Of a stretch of DNA of 64,000 bases, positions 46,326 to 57,026 are shown piece after piece (positions within the stretch are counted from its first letter, which is position 1; each line of letters begins with the position of its first letter). Source of the DNA: Evernia prunastri (lineage: Eukaryota; Ascomycota; Lecanoromycetes; Lecanorales; Parmeliaceae); assembly GCA_003184365.1 (NCBI GenBank), contig NKYR01000049.1:218226-282225 (forward strand), given 5' to 3'. The notes under the pieces are model-generated. The model saw only the letters and a list, made by a program, of their open reading frames with translations, made no database searches and was not told the DNA's origin. The position numbers and the translations under genes were made by a program.

Positions 46326-49300
46326 ATGCCCTCCTCCTATACGCCTCAACAGAAGGCGCAGATCTCCCAGTTCGTGGGCTTCACGTCCACGAAAGATAGT
46401 GTCGCTGCGAAGGTAAGGCCGCGTCGCGGTACTATATCTTGAGCTCTCGTTTTGGTTGTACATACGAAATCGCAGCACCTGCTTGCCCTATGTTGTTTCA
46501 ACAAGCATCTGACTTTGGCAAGAGCGATTGACTGACTTCTCCGTTTCACGCAGCATCTCAAATCTCACGGATGGAACGTAGAGCAAGCAATAGACGCGTA
46601 TGTATATCATTTTTTTCTAGCATTGTGCTGCATTCTTTTCAGGCTTATGAGTGGGGGAACGTCTTCGACGGTGCTATCCTGGAATCTTGGACATAGCTTG
46701 CAATACCTGGTCCCCTTCCTGTGCCGAGGCCCTGGATTCCTACTGGGAAGACCAATATGTTAACCGCGGAGGAGCAATGGGATATCATACAGAAAGAGGA
46801 GAGGAGAAATGGAGGGAGGAAGAAGAAGAAGACTGGGGGTGAGGAACTGGAGGATATGAGCGGCTTCGGCCGCGACCCTGATAGTGAGCAGGCCCTAATG
46901 GAAGAGCTCGGACGTATAGATACAAGGTCTCCACTTCAGTACCCTGAAGTAGTATACGAAGAATCATTTTTGGTATCAAGAAGGAGGCTATTCAATTCTT
47001 GGATATTCCAGGCCAAACGCCCCAAGAGCTGGATAGAAGAAAAAGACCTCCCCTTGTTTTTCCGATTCGCTCTACGCCGACCCATTATGGACGAAAAGAG
47101 TCTCCAAGACGCCGTGCACGCCATGAACGTGAAGCTCAAGATATCAAAGGGAAATGTTCGACTGCCACATACCCGCCCCATTGGAAAATCGAGGCAATTG
47201 ATGTTCGGCATTGATGTTGATCACGAGGGGAAAATACACCCTAGCAGCAGACTCATAGATATCTTACCCACAGGTGCCACAGAAAGCGATGACAAAGTCA
47301 TAGAAGATGCCAGAAGGACATGCCAAGAAGATGATGAGGAGGTAAACCAATTGTTGCGAAGACAGCTTTGGGCTGTGTATCACCATGTGCAGGATGGTAG
47401 TGTCTCGTTGGAAACAGCAGCCTGGCACTACCGTGATGCCTTCAGTTCCCAAGATATAACCGATGAAACCCTACTCAACTGCCTCAGGCAATTTGGCATA
47501 CCAACGGATCACATCCCAACGAATGAAAGAAGTGCTCGTATTCTTGCGGAAGAAACCGCAAGCATCTCTGATCCGGGCGCAAAAGAAAAGCGTACCATCA
47601 ATGAATTAGCTGGTTACATTGGACTCTATCGCGGTGGTGCATTGCAGGAAGACGAGGTTATTCCTATGATTCAGCATTGCTTGGATGGCCTCGAGGATGA
47701 TACTGATGGCATTCGTGACATCCTTACTGACCTCGGAAAAGACGAGCAAATGGCTGCCCTTATCATATGGAAAGCGTCCTGCATGGAGAGTAATGCATTG
47801 ATGCACACGTCGTGCTCTCCATCGTCCTCAGAAGAGGAAGTTCAAGGGTCGCGTGACGAGCAAGAAAATAATTATCGTCCGGTCATTGCTGTGGATCCGC
47901 AAGGGAAAGGAGAAAAGGATCGCGATGCGGCCGTTGCGTCACCTGCAGATGAGAACAAGTCTTCCGAGGGCCCTATCACGGAAGGCATGAACCATCGAGA
48001 TGATATCAAGGAAAATGAGCCAGAACAACCAGAGCCATTCAGCCTCGGCCAGCCACTCATGGGCGCACCAGAAATTTCTCCCCGTGAGCTTTCGACGCAT
48101 ATCCACCCGAAAGAAGCTGAAAGCAAAGTGCAGCCTCCACGCACGCCAAGGCCAAAGCCGGAGTCGCTTGCACCCGCGCTTGAAGAATTTGATCGTCAAG
48201 AAGATGTAGAATATGACCGCGAGCGATCCCGTGATCGGACGAATGCCGGCCGTAGGAGGTCCTCGTCACCAGAAAACGGTATGACTACCGGGATCTGGGG
48301 CCTGCTTATGCCTACAAAGGAGGCCCGTAAGCTCGCTTACCAAATGAAGCTGCCACAAGATACCGTTGATGCACAAGTCCGCTCAATTTCGTCTCGAAGA
48401 TTGAGAAGGAGGGCAAGCCATGCGGAGAATGTTGTCACTTTTCCAAAGTCCAAGCGCAAAGCTTCGATAGCGCTCCATGGAGACACTCCTCCCAAATCTC
48501 CAAGACATGGCGATCATTCGGATCTTTTTGCGAGGGAAGGAGAAGACCAAGAAGCCTTTGTGCTAAGTCACTTTGACCCTGGTGTATTTTCTTCAAGAGA
48601 AAAATGTACGGTATGCCTAAACGTGCCCCTTGAATGCACATGTGGTCCAAGATCTGAGTCTACGTGCTTTGAATGCCTGCAACAACCGTGTATGTGCGTT
48701 GGTCCTTCCCAGGTCGACAAAGCCATTCAAACTGCGCCCTCCAGCGGCATCCAACGGAGTGATGCGCTCAGACCTGAGTTGGCTGATGGGGGACGATCAG
48801 AGCCACCGAGGCAAACAGTCACACTGCTCACTTATCTAGCTCGGGTGCTAGAAAAAGAAGATGTGCTTGCTTCGATCAAGCAGTTGGAGCGGCTATTACC
48901 GAACGATACGACAGTTGCAGATGTAAAAGCGATACTGAGTCATATTCACCAAGGCTTTCACTCTGGCGAGAATATAGACATAACTGGAGATGACGACCGA
49001 GAAGCTATCCGTATACTAGACGGCCTTGTCCAATCTCGGCAGACACTGACCGATTATTTGGAACAGCTTTATCATGACGCAAGTGGGGAAGATCATACCA
49101 CCGTCAGCGCTGATGGCTGTGACGACGGAGTAGGGGAGGGCCCAACTATCAGATCGAGTTTGCCCAAGAACAGCCCTGGCCACGAAAACGGCCCCACTCT
49201 GCCTCCAAGCTCGGTCGCCAGCACGCCAGCTTTTCTAGAAGCCCAATCGGACATTGCCAAAGGGCCCGTCGTTCGAGCAAACAACACAGCGCTCGCCACA

Positions 49301-50907
49301 GGTGCTAATTTACCCGCACTGAATTCTGGTCTCCCACTCTTTGAATCCAGCTGTAACATTGAAGATGCCGTCCAGCCTTCGCCATTCCAAGCAGGCCCCT
49401 TTCCAGATTGCCCAGCAGCAGGCCAACCGTCAAGAGCAGAAAATCATTCAAGTTCGACAGCAGGAGATGAATCATCAACAGGTGGAGGCTTTGCGTCAAG
49501 AGCAGAGGTTCCTCCAGAATCGCCAGCAGGCAGCCCGCCCTCGTCAACAGCAGATCTCAGCAAGCAGGTGAGCGACCTCCATGTCGATGGGGAAGGTGAC
49601 ACGGACTGTGACACTTTTGGAGCTCCTCTCACGCGAAAGCCATATTCGAACCTGCTGGATACGGGCAATAGCGAGGTTGAAACGCGACCGCCGCCCGCAC
49701 CCCGGCCAGGAGCAAAGCAATTGCCTATCAACAATCAACCATCATCGCCAAGGCCACCCGCAACGAAGTTGCCCAAAAGTAAACCACCAGCATCAGCGAG
49801 ACTGAAACGCAGGGGACCATCCAAGAAGATGAATGCGACCGCGCAATTTTGTATGAAAAGTCCGGGTTTTGACTCTCCCCCAGCTCAACCAGGACTTCCA
49901 CGGAAAGCCGGAAAAGAATGGATGGGCATGACCCCCAAAGAGGCACTGGAATACGCAAAGAAGAAGGCATTCAGTCAACGCAAATCCCTCGCTTTCTACC
50001 TAGAAGAGCGGCGTGCTGTTAGAACTCGCATCAAGAGTGAGATTAATCATGCTGATTTGCTACCGTCTTACCATAGGTTTTTCCAGAGTTCAAATGGATT
50101 GTCAGGCTCATCAGGCAACGCGATTACCCCAGCTCTTAACAAATTATTTGACAAGTATCGAGGTACGTTCGATATCTGGTGTCCTTTCTTTCGTGATTAC
50201 GCTGATACCATCGTCTGCCAGAAAACGTAGCAGAAGAACCCGACAAGATTGGGATCGAAGGCTCAATGCGATATCTAACGGATCTGGGCATCAAGCTGGA
50301 CGAAGTTGTGGTGCTTGCAGTTCTCACAGAGCTCGGCGCACCAACGATGGGCGAGTTCACTCGGGAGGGGTTCGTCAATGGCTGGCAAAATCATCGGTAT
50401 GGATTTCGTACAAAGCACCAACGGCTCCAGGCTCATGCAACGACTAATCATTCATCTAAATACAGCGCCGAAAGTCTTACCAAACAGCAAGGCCAGATAG
50501 CCTCCTTCCGCCGCTCCATGGCCATGACGCCCGACTTCTTCAAGCGCGTCTACAAACAAACCTTCCTCATCGCCCGCTTACCGGGCCAAAAGATCGTGCC
50601 CCTCGACACGGCCCTCGAATACTGGCGGCTCCTTTTCACACCCCCTTCCCTGTCGTGGAACACGGCCGGTACGCCGTGGCTCACGCTGTGGCTCGAGTAC
50701 TTAGAGACGCAGTGGAAGAAGAGCGTCAGCAAGGACATGTGGGATCAGACGGGCGTGTTTGCGATGAAGAGTCTGGAGGATGAGAGCATGAGTTGGTGGA
50801 GCGAGGACGGAGCGTGGCCGGGGGTGTTGGACGAGTTTGTCTTCTACGTGAGGGAAAAGAGGGGAGGGGCGGCTGGTGGAGCCGGGAGTGAGATGGATGT
50901 CGGTTGA
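46326..50907 (+). CDS. dcn1: Dcn1, cullin neddylation co-E3, split by a 3.48-kb intron
   Basis: Exons 46326-46412 and 46554-46597 encode the UBA domain: MPSSYTPQQKAQISQFVGF, then KHLKSHGWNVEQAIDA. Exons 50077-50162, 50222-50396 and 50466-50907 encode the cullin-binding (PONY) domain, from NAITPALNKLFDKYR through GIEGSMRYLTDLGIKLDEVV and TPPSLSWNTAGTPWL to WSEDGAWPGVLDEFV. Joined, they make 277 residues, the normal Dcn1 size, with all phases agreeing. Dcn1 docks cullins and Ubc12 so that NEDD8 is attached. The intron from 46598 to 50076 is far longer than any other here and contains a separate reading frame. The last intron (50397-50465) is 69 nt without a stop and could be retained. Whether the long intron is spliced efficiently is unknown. 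Confidence 0.85.
46757..50230 (+). CDS. Unrecognised large frame nested in the dcn1 intron (possible Dcn1 chimera)
   Basis: From the ATG at 46757 the frame is open for 1,106 codons up to the acceptor at 50076. It then reads in phase through dcn1 exon 3, stopping at 50230 only if the next intron is retained. Spliced onto the dcn1 exons it would give 1,340 residues. No known family was recognised. Visible features: a Lys-rich patch near residue 19 (GRKKKKTG) that could be nuclear; a folded-looking region to about 350 (VNQLLRRQLWAVYHHVQDGS, ELAGYIGLYRGGALQ); an acidic, Ser/Pro-rich linker; an eight-cysteine motif at about 617-647; a helical stretch at about 680-770; and a basic helix near the end (PKEALEYAKKKAFSQRKSLA). 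It may be a nested gene with its own start or a new N-terminus for Dcn1. Its 3' end is the main doubt. Confidence 0.6.
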   Translation: MLTAEEQWDIIQKEERRNGGRKKKKTGGEELEDMSGFGRDPDSEQALMEELGRIDTRSPLQYPEVVYEESFLVSRRRLFNSWIFQAKRPKSWIEEKDLPLFFRFALRRPIMDEKSLQDAVHAMNVKLKISKGNVRLPHTRPIGKSRQLMFGIDVDHEGKIHPSSRLIDILPTGATESDDKVIEDARRTCQEDDEEVNQLLRRQLWAVYHHVQDGSVSLETAAWHYRDAFSSQDITDETLLNCLRQFGIPTDHIPTNERSARILAEETASISDPGAKEKRTINELAGYIGLYRGGALQEDEVIPMIQHCLDGLEDDTDGIRDILTDLGKDEQMAALIIWKASCMESNALMHTSCSPSSSEEEVQGSRDEQENNYRPVIAVDPQGKGEKDRDAAVASPADENKSSEGPITEGMNHRDDIKENEPEQPEPFSLGQPLMGAPEISPRELSTHIHPKEAESKVQPPRTPRPKPESLAPALEEFDRQEDVEYDRERSRDRTNAGRRRSSSPENGMTTGIWGLLMPTKEARKLAYQMKLPQDTVDAQVRSISSRRLRRRASHAENVVTFPKSKRKASIALHGDTPPKSPRHGDHSDLFAREGEDQEAFVLSHFDPGVFSSREKCTVCLNVPLECTCGPRSESTCFECLQQPCMCVGPSQVDKAIQTAPSSGIQRSDALRPELADGGRSEPPRQTVTLLTYLARVLEKEDVLASIKQLERLLPNDTTVADVKAILSHIHQGFHSGENIDITGDDDREAIRILDGLVQSRQTLTDYLEQLYHDASGEDHTTVSADGCDDGVGEGPTIRSSLPKNSPGHENGPTLPPSSVASTPAFLEAQSDIAKGPVVRANNTALATGANLPALNSGLPLFESSCNIEDAVQPSPFQAGPFPDCPAAGQPSRAENHSSSTAGDESSTGGGFASRAEVPPESPAGSPPSSTADLSKQVSDLHVDGEGDTDCDTFGAPLTRKPYSNLLDTGNSEVETRPPPAPRPGAKQLPINNQPSSPRPPATKLPKSKPPASARLKRRGPSKKMNATAQFCMKSPGFDSPPAQPGLPRKAGKEWMGMTPKEALEYAKKKAFSQRKSLAFYLEERRAVRTRIKSEINHADLLPSYHRFFQSSNGLSGSSGNAITPALNKLFDKYRGTFDIWCPFFRDYADTIVCQKT

Positions 50908-51149
50908 GAGTGTTCCGTCTCGCTGTGGTCAATGTCGGCGTGGGAGGCATGATAATACTGACTTGATTGCCGGAGAGCGAAATGGGCTTTAGACTTGGGT
51001 GAAGATGCGATGATACCAGGATGATGTCCTTCATGATTGCAAGGAAGGCTACGATTCTCCACACCACGAGCGAGATCGAATTGTGTCGTTTATCAATCAA
51101 GAGTAACGACAAATTAAAATTGCTCCCTCCCATGGGTTTCCTTCCGATC
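50908..51149. other. Convergent spacer between dcn1 and saf1
   Basis: A short 3' spacer of 242 bp between convergent genes. Nothing was recognised. Confidence 0.4.
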
Positions 51150-53479
51150 TCATTCCGTGACCTCAATCTCCCCTGGCATCACCTCGCCGCCCTCCATCCT
51201 CAGTCTTGGGAAAGGCTGTCTACTCCACTCGTACACGATCCCTTGCGTTTCCCTCTCCCTCTCCGCGGGACTCCTCTCCTCCCTTCCCCTCCCGACCGCC
51301 AGGCGTTGCCTCCTCGCTTCATCTCGGGCCGTCAGGCCGAGGAACCAGCGCCCTGCGTCCCAAAACCATTGCCCGACGGACTGGATCCCGATGACGAGCT
51401 GCTCGCCGGGCGAATGGATGACTTCGTACGCGAACCCTTGCGTGTCGACGCTCTGGGTCGAGGTGGCGAGCGAGGGGGCCGGCGATGGCGACCGAGCGCG
51501 GTGCAGATTCCTGGCGGCTTCGGCTTTATCCTCGTCGACCAGGACGAGGGCCGCGGAATGCCAACCCGCCGCGGCGACCTTGAGGACGAAGTACGCTCCC
51601 ATCCCGTCCTCTCTGACGACGCCGTCCTCCCAGCGGGCTCCTTCGCGCTCAAAGTAGCGACCCATAGCCTCGCAAGCACCCGTGTGGCCAGTCAGCACCA
51701 TTCGTCCCCTCTCCCGCGCTTCCGGCTGGCTGGATGCCCAATTCATATCCTGCAACCAGGTTTGCATAAGGGGTTCGAACCAGACCGTCGGGTTTAGAGC
51801 TGAAGGTAAGCGACCACCGCCGAAAGCGCCGCCCTCGAGGGTTACGCCGCGGAGGTTGGAGATTAGACGGTTGCCGAGACCGAGGGCACCGCATCGTTGG
51901 GGTTCGAGACCGTAGGATGTTATTGTTCCGGTGGAATGGAGGGCATGGTAGTGGTGGTCGCCGTAAGCGAGGGAGATTATGGGGTTCGATGATGGGGCAC
52001 GAATGAGAGATGGAGAAGGTAAAGGCTGTAGAGGGTCAGTGGGGGGGGAGGTTGAGTTGTCGTGGAAGGCGTTTAAAAGATGTTTGTCTGCTGTCAAGAC
52101 GGCACCTGAAGTTGTGAAGACAGCGAAACGGATGAAGGAGCCTTGGAGGTCGCGGATTTGGAAGATCTCTGATGGGCAAGCGATGGGGAAGGTGGTGAGT
52201 TCAATTGGTTCCGGAATGTTGAAGGCGGGCATAGGGTAGATGGTCGGATAGCAAAATACTTTGTTGAGGTCGGTTGTAAAAACGATCCAATTTTCAAGAA
52301 CGATGTGGTGGGTTACTTGGCCGATGCGGGCTTCGAGGCTGTCGTCTGTAGTACGTTCGTTGTTTCTGTTTCGGCGGTAGCTGGTTCCGGGGATGGTGAC
52401 AGAGTCGACGAGCATGGCGTCTGCTACTGCGAGTCTTTCTTGACGGCCACCTCGGATGACGTCGCTGTCTTGGACAGAGGCCCAGTAGATGATACCAACG
52501 TTCATCACGTACATTGAGTTACGGTCCCAGCCTATATCCAGATGGTCAGGACGTCCGTTCTCATTGTTGCCTCAAAGTAGAGCAGCTTGCCTGCAATCAC
52601 TCTGTCGACCTTGTTCCCCACCATATCAACATGAGCCAGCTTGATCTGAAAGCCTGTATCAGACTCCCACATCCAGACCTTGCCATCATCCGAGAGTCCC
52701 AGCACACTTGAGCGACCTGTCGAATACTGCTGAATGGCAGTACTCGGCTCATATCTCGTCTTGGTCGTAATCGGATATGCAAGTGGGAAGCTCAGCCGTC
52801 TCAAATTCGGTCGTGCGCCCGCCCTGGGTCCAACAAAGATGCCATACATGTAGATTGCTCCTGTTGAATTGAGAATGGTAGTGGACCATCCTCTTGAGTA
52901 CCCAATATCAGCGTCAGTCCCGAACGGATCCCCTTGGTTACACCTACCCACACTGCACATCAGCCACAATCCCCACGTCTTCCCTAATCACAGGCTGCTT
53001 CGGCCAACCTGCACTGCCAGCCTCAGTGCTCCACGCACGCCCATGCACCCTAGCATGAGGGTTTAATCTCTGAGCCTGCGGTTCAAGATCTTCATGTCCC
53101 AGGTTCCCGCTCTTGTTGTCTCCCCACGTGTAGAGTCGGGTTTGCGTGAGCAGCTTCTTGTAAAGCCATTGCCAGCGCGACCCCTGAAGCAGGGGCTGGT
53201 CTGGAATGCGAAAGGTCGTGCGGGTAAGAGCGTGCCAGAAGGTGGGGTCTTGGTGGTAGGTATGGAGAGTTTTCTACATGTAGGTGTCAGCAAGGTGCAG
53301 TAAGAAGGGCAAGATCGGGTGTGTTGACGGTGACAGCGGTGAAATTTAAGAAGTCAGCGGCGTTGAGATGTGGGAAGATGCAGTAGAGAATATCTGAGGC
53401 TGTATCTAGTCAGCTTGGATATGCTGTGGTGGATTGCAGGGAGAATACGAAGGTCTGTCAATACTATTAGGGGAGACAT
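51150..53479 (-). CDS. saf1: SCF-associated factor Saf1-like (F-box plus RCC1-type propeller)
   Basis: Five exons (53479-53449, 53393-53329, 53273-52948, 52892-52591, 52531-51150) give 701 residues in frame. The N-terminus is an F-box: HILYCIFPHLNAADFLNFTA, then HTYHQDPTFWHALTRTTF. RCC1-like blades follow, such as YTWGDNKSGNLGHEDL and IVADVQCGGWSTTIL. Later blades include RSSVLGLSDDGKVWMWESD, NPIISLAYGDHHYHALHSTG and GAYFVLKVAAAGWHSAALVL. In yeast Saf1 is an SCF receptor that targets unprocessed vacuolar and secretory enzymes for degradation. The fourth intron (52590-52532) begins with gcaagc instead of GT; its use restores VIAGWDRNSMYV, so a GC-AG intron is strongly indicated. The C-terminal region is diverged and low in complexity. 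Confidence 0.88.
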
Positions 53480-53845
53480 ATTGCGGATGGTGGATGTCTA
53501 AACTCCCCAACGAGGGTAGGTAATTAAATAGTTAAATAGTGACTTGTGATTTGTGGTGTCTAGCGTGTAGCACTCTTTGAGGAGTTGCGGCCGATCATAT
53601 GCATTGCAATTCTTATCGGAAGATCTACTACTGCTACTGTACATAGCGAAAAAGCCATCTGTCGTTAAGTAGATCGCAGACTTCCCTCCCGACTCCAATT
53701 CATCAAGGCAAGTCTGCCAGCCATTGCCCGAATTGCTGGACCACAAGCCGCACGATAAAGAAGAGCCATCCAGTACACGCGCCCTTTCTTTTGCTTAAAA
53801 ACAAGATAATGGGTAAGAAGTGCCGCCTTCGTCGTTCAATCATGA
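53480..53845. other. Spacer between saf1 and ptc1
   Basis: These 366 bp are the saf1 upstream region and the ptc1 3' region, both genes on the minus strand. Nothing else was recognised. Confidence 0.4.
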
Positions 53846-55707
53846 TCACGGAGCCTGCATCTTTTTCAGACCATCGGGATCAACCTCAGGCCCTACTTCC
53901 TTCTCCTCTTCCTCCCGAATGATCTCTTGACTAATCCTTGCCTTGTCCTCTTCTGTACCCTCTTCGGAGCGAACATCACTATGTAGCACGTGTCCGATAT
54001 CGCCCATACTTTTCCTTGCCTCTCCCACAATGGCGTCTGCCTCGCTAATGCCGCCTGCTTTAATAGACGGCGGATCGCCTTCGACGCCAATGGGTTCCGT
54101 TTTCCGTTCAACAGTTTGCTGCAGTCTGCCGTTGTCGAAGCGGACGACCATGCACGAAAGGTTGTCGGTGGAGAAGCGGGCAAGAGCATGGTCGACGAGT
54201 AGCCTGGAAGCATGCTGGGGGTCGTGGCTGTGGCGGATGAGGTCGACAGCTTCTTGATCAGTGCAGACATCCCACAACTGAAGGCTCTATCAGCAAATGA
54301 CCGAAGGACTGCACGAGGACGAAGACTTACTCCATCACAGGCTAATATCAAGAATTCGTCAATGTCAGGTTGTATGACTGTTTCCGTGGTATACGGATGG
54401 CCTGTAACTAGGTCTTTCATATATGCATCACCTAGTGCTCGAGTGACAGCCAATACACCGTTCACACGGTTGTTGAGGATCAACCCTCCAGCGTTCGAAA
54501 TGCGCTTGCCTTCATTCTCGTCGCTGCCTTTGTGATCATACGACAACCGTAGAGCCTTTCCATTGCGGCAGAGCACAATGCGTGCATCACCAACGTTTGC
54601 GGTGTATAGCACACGCTGACGAGAGGCGGAATTCTGAAGTTTCGGCATTGGTGTAGTCGATGCAAATCCGGGCAAAATAGCCTTGCTCTGTGGAGTCGGG
54701 TTTTGCAAAATATCGGACTTGCTGTCTGATGTCGGCGGTTCTGAGGCAGCTTTGACCGCAGCAGCCGCCGCGGGTGCAATCGCAGTAGAGCCTGTAGCCG
54801 AATTCGAGTTCGGTATTCTGTCCTCCCATCTGAGAACAGCACATATAGCCGTGCATCCACTGTTTTTAAGTGGCAGCTTGTCTAACTGCTGATCGACGTT
54901 TGTAAATGTCTGATCCAGCAGTTCCGGAACAGGGGTGTTTGGGTTCTTCCGTATCATATCTTCTAACAGAACATGGAGCTTCTTTCCGCACCAGTCTGCC
55001 GCAAAGGTACCTGCGTGACCATCAAAGATGGCAAAGTAGCCGTTGTCAGTCTCGACAATATGCGAGCTCGGTGGAGGACTAGTAGACAAGCTACTGCTCG
55101 ATTTGTGAGTATCTTTGGATAATTGGCTCTTCATGCTACTGGACATCGATTCGGAGTCTGATCCAATATTTGGGGCGGGCGTGCTCAGAAAGTTGTAGAG
55201 ATAGGCATGAGTGTCCTCCATGGTTCGTCTGCACTTCTTGTTTTTGTCTTCTGTTACTCCAACTCGGAACGTAGACCTAGGTCCGGGTCGTGACTCTCCA
55301 GCGGAATTGTTGAGTGAACCTTGAGGTACACTCAACGCTGGATCTGTCTTCCCAAGCTTTTGTATGGCCGTTGGTTGAGGCACCAATTGACTATCTTCAG
55401 GTGTGGAATTTGGCGAGTTGTGTATATGGAATGAGTTCTTAGCACTCGAAAACAACGCACCAGCCTTCGCTATCCCGCTACTCCTGCGCTTCTTCTCGCC
55501 GTTGTGACCTGTTTCATCCTGCGACTTTCTCCCTGTTGGCGAGCTCAAACTATTTGGGCTCTCATCATCGACGCCGTCTTCATTGACCGCGTTCAAATTG
55601 AGACCGCCAGGTATGCTCCCAGGACCAGCAGTAGGCTTCGCGGCCGGATGTGACGCAATAGGGCTTTCATGGTGCTCTTTTGTCGGGCTGCTGGAATTGC
55701 CAAACAT
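53846..55707 (-). CDS. ptc1: Protein phosphatase 2C, Ptc1-like
   Basis: Exons 55707-54331 and 54277-53846 give 602 residues. The frame is open further upstream, but the first ATG is at 55707 (MFGNSSSPTKEHHES). About 150 disordered residues precede the PPM domain. Metal-binding and catalytic motifs are intact: CRRTMEDTHAY, GYFAIFDGHAG, NSGCTAICAVLRWED, YTANVGDARIVLCRNG and VTRALGDAYM. ILACDG is spliced to LWDV, and STDNLSCMVVRF follows. A Ser/Ala-rich insert interrupts the domain between RWED and YTANVGD. Yeast Ptc1 dephosphorylates Hog1 and other MAP kinases and affects organelle inheritance. The acidic C-terminal tail (EEEEKEVGPEVD) is extra. Confidence 0.92.
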
Positions 55708-57026
55708 TCTATTCAACAGGCCGCCTCCCTGAGTGGAGAGGCTCCTCCTCTTGTTCCCTGCCAGGATGATGGATTTGCGGATTTCAGTCCCACAAAGGGA
55801 CAGTTGGGGCTGTTGCGTAGGGCAACTGCGAGACGTAACGTTCAGCACTGTCGACTGTGTGAATCAAGTAGGTTCAGGAATGCGAGAGGCCAGTAGGTCA
55901 AGACTCAGGTATGAGTTGATGGTAAGGAGCGTGGACGTTGCCAGTGAGGGGCAGGTGTTTCAATGAGGGACGGAGGGTTCTAGAAGTTTGAGAGATTGCA
56001 TTGTCAGTCAGGTGACTTGAGGGAGTGACTGGAAGTAGAGGAGGGAGTTGTCATGCGATGTTGGTGAGAGACAAACAGATGGGGTGGAAGCTGGTCAGGC
56101 CGAGTAAAGTACAGCAGGAGAGGATGTGGGGAACCGACGGTCTTGGCGTTCTCGAGGCCGCAGTGGGCTGGCTGCCTTTCGCCCTTCCTTCAGGCTTTCT
56201 GTCAATGCTCACTCACTTGAACGGTTGACACGTTCGTTAGACGGAAGATACAACAATCTTGTGCAGCGGAATCGAATGAAGACTCACACACAATTAACCT
56301 TAACTCTGCTTGCAGATTCTCTGATGTACAGCGTGAACGGCGTAGAGAATGTGGGGAGGTGTTTATCGGCCATACCTTCAGGAAGTCCGAACAGGGTCCA
56401 GCAGTTGAGCCTGTCAGGTCACGTGTTCTATCGAATGTTCTTCACTCGATGCTCTTTCTATGGCATACCCTGTGGGAGTTTGAAAATCGAAGATACTGTG
56501 AGTATAGGTGAAGTGATTCTATACTTCACACAAGCAGGCAGGAAGGCTGAGTGGAAGGGTGAAGAACTACGAGTAGAGATACTGGGTAGGTAGCCTCCTG
56601 ACATGTGCATGTGCAGATAGCCTGCAGATCCTCAGCCTGCATCGATTAAGGTACGGCATACGGCATCGAAGATCATGGGACTGAGCACAGCATACACCGA
56701 GTCTTTTGCTTCACTTGTACATAACATCACAGTCAAATGCTGCTTTGGTGAACTTGACTTTGAGGTATCCATGCCATTTAAAGCCATCCGCATACTGTTA
56801 ATGTTAACGCTTGTATGGGCAGTCTAAATATAGACCACATGCAACATCATTTGCTGTCCATCCACTGGTAGCATTCAAGTACCCTACCGGGGTTTTCATG
56901 CCTCTAATGCTGTCAACGTTGGTCCTTCGTCCGCGTCGAATCCTTCATCGGAAGACATTTCAATGGGGACTCTTCTCTCTCAAGGGCAGTAGGTTATGGA
57001 CAATGCTCGCAACCTCGAGAACTTCT
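55708..57026. other. Upstream region of ptc1 and 3' region of cand1
   Basis: About 1.3 kb without a supported gene. The open frame upstream of the ptc1 ATG runs to 55848 but starts with GTG. Plus-strand frames at 56126-56593 and 56811-57260 lack motifs; the second partly shadows cand1. Confidence 0.45.
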
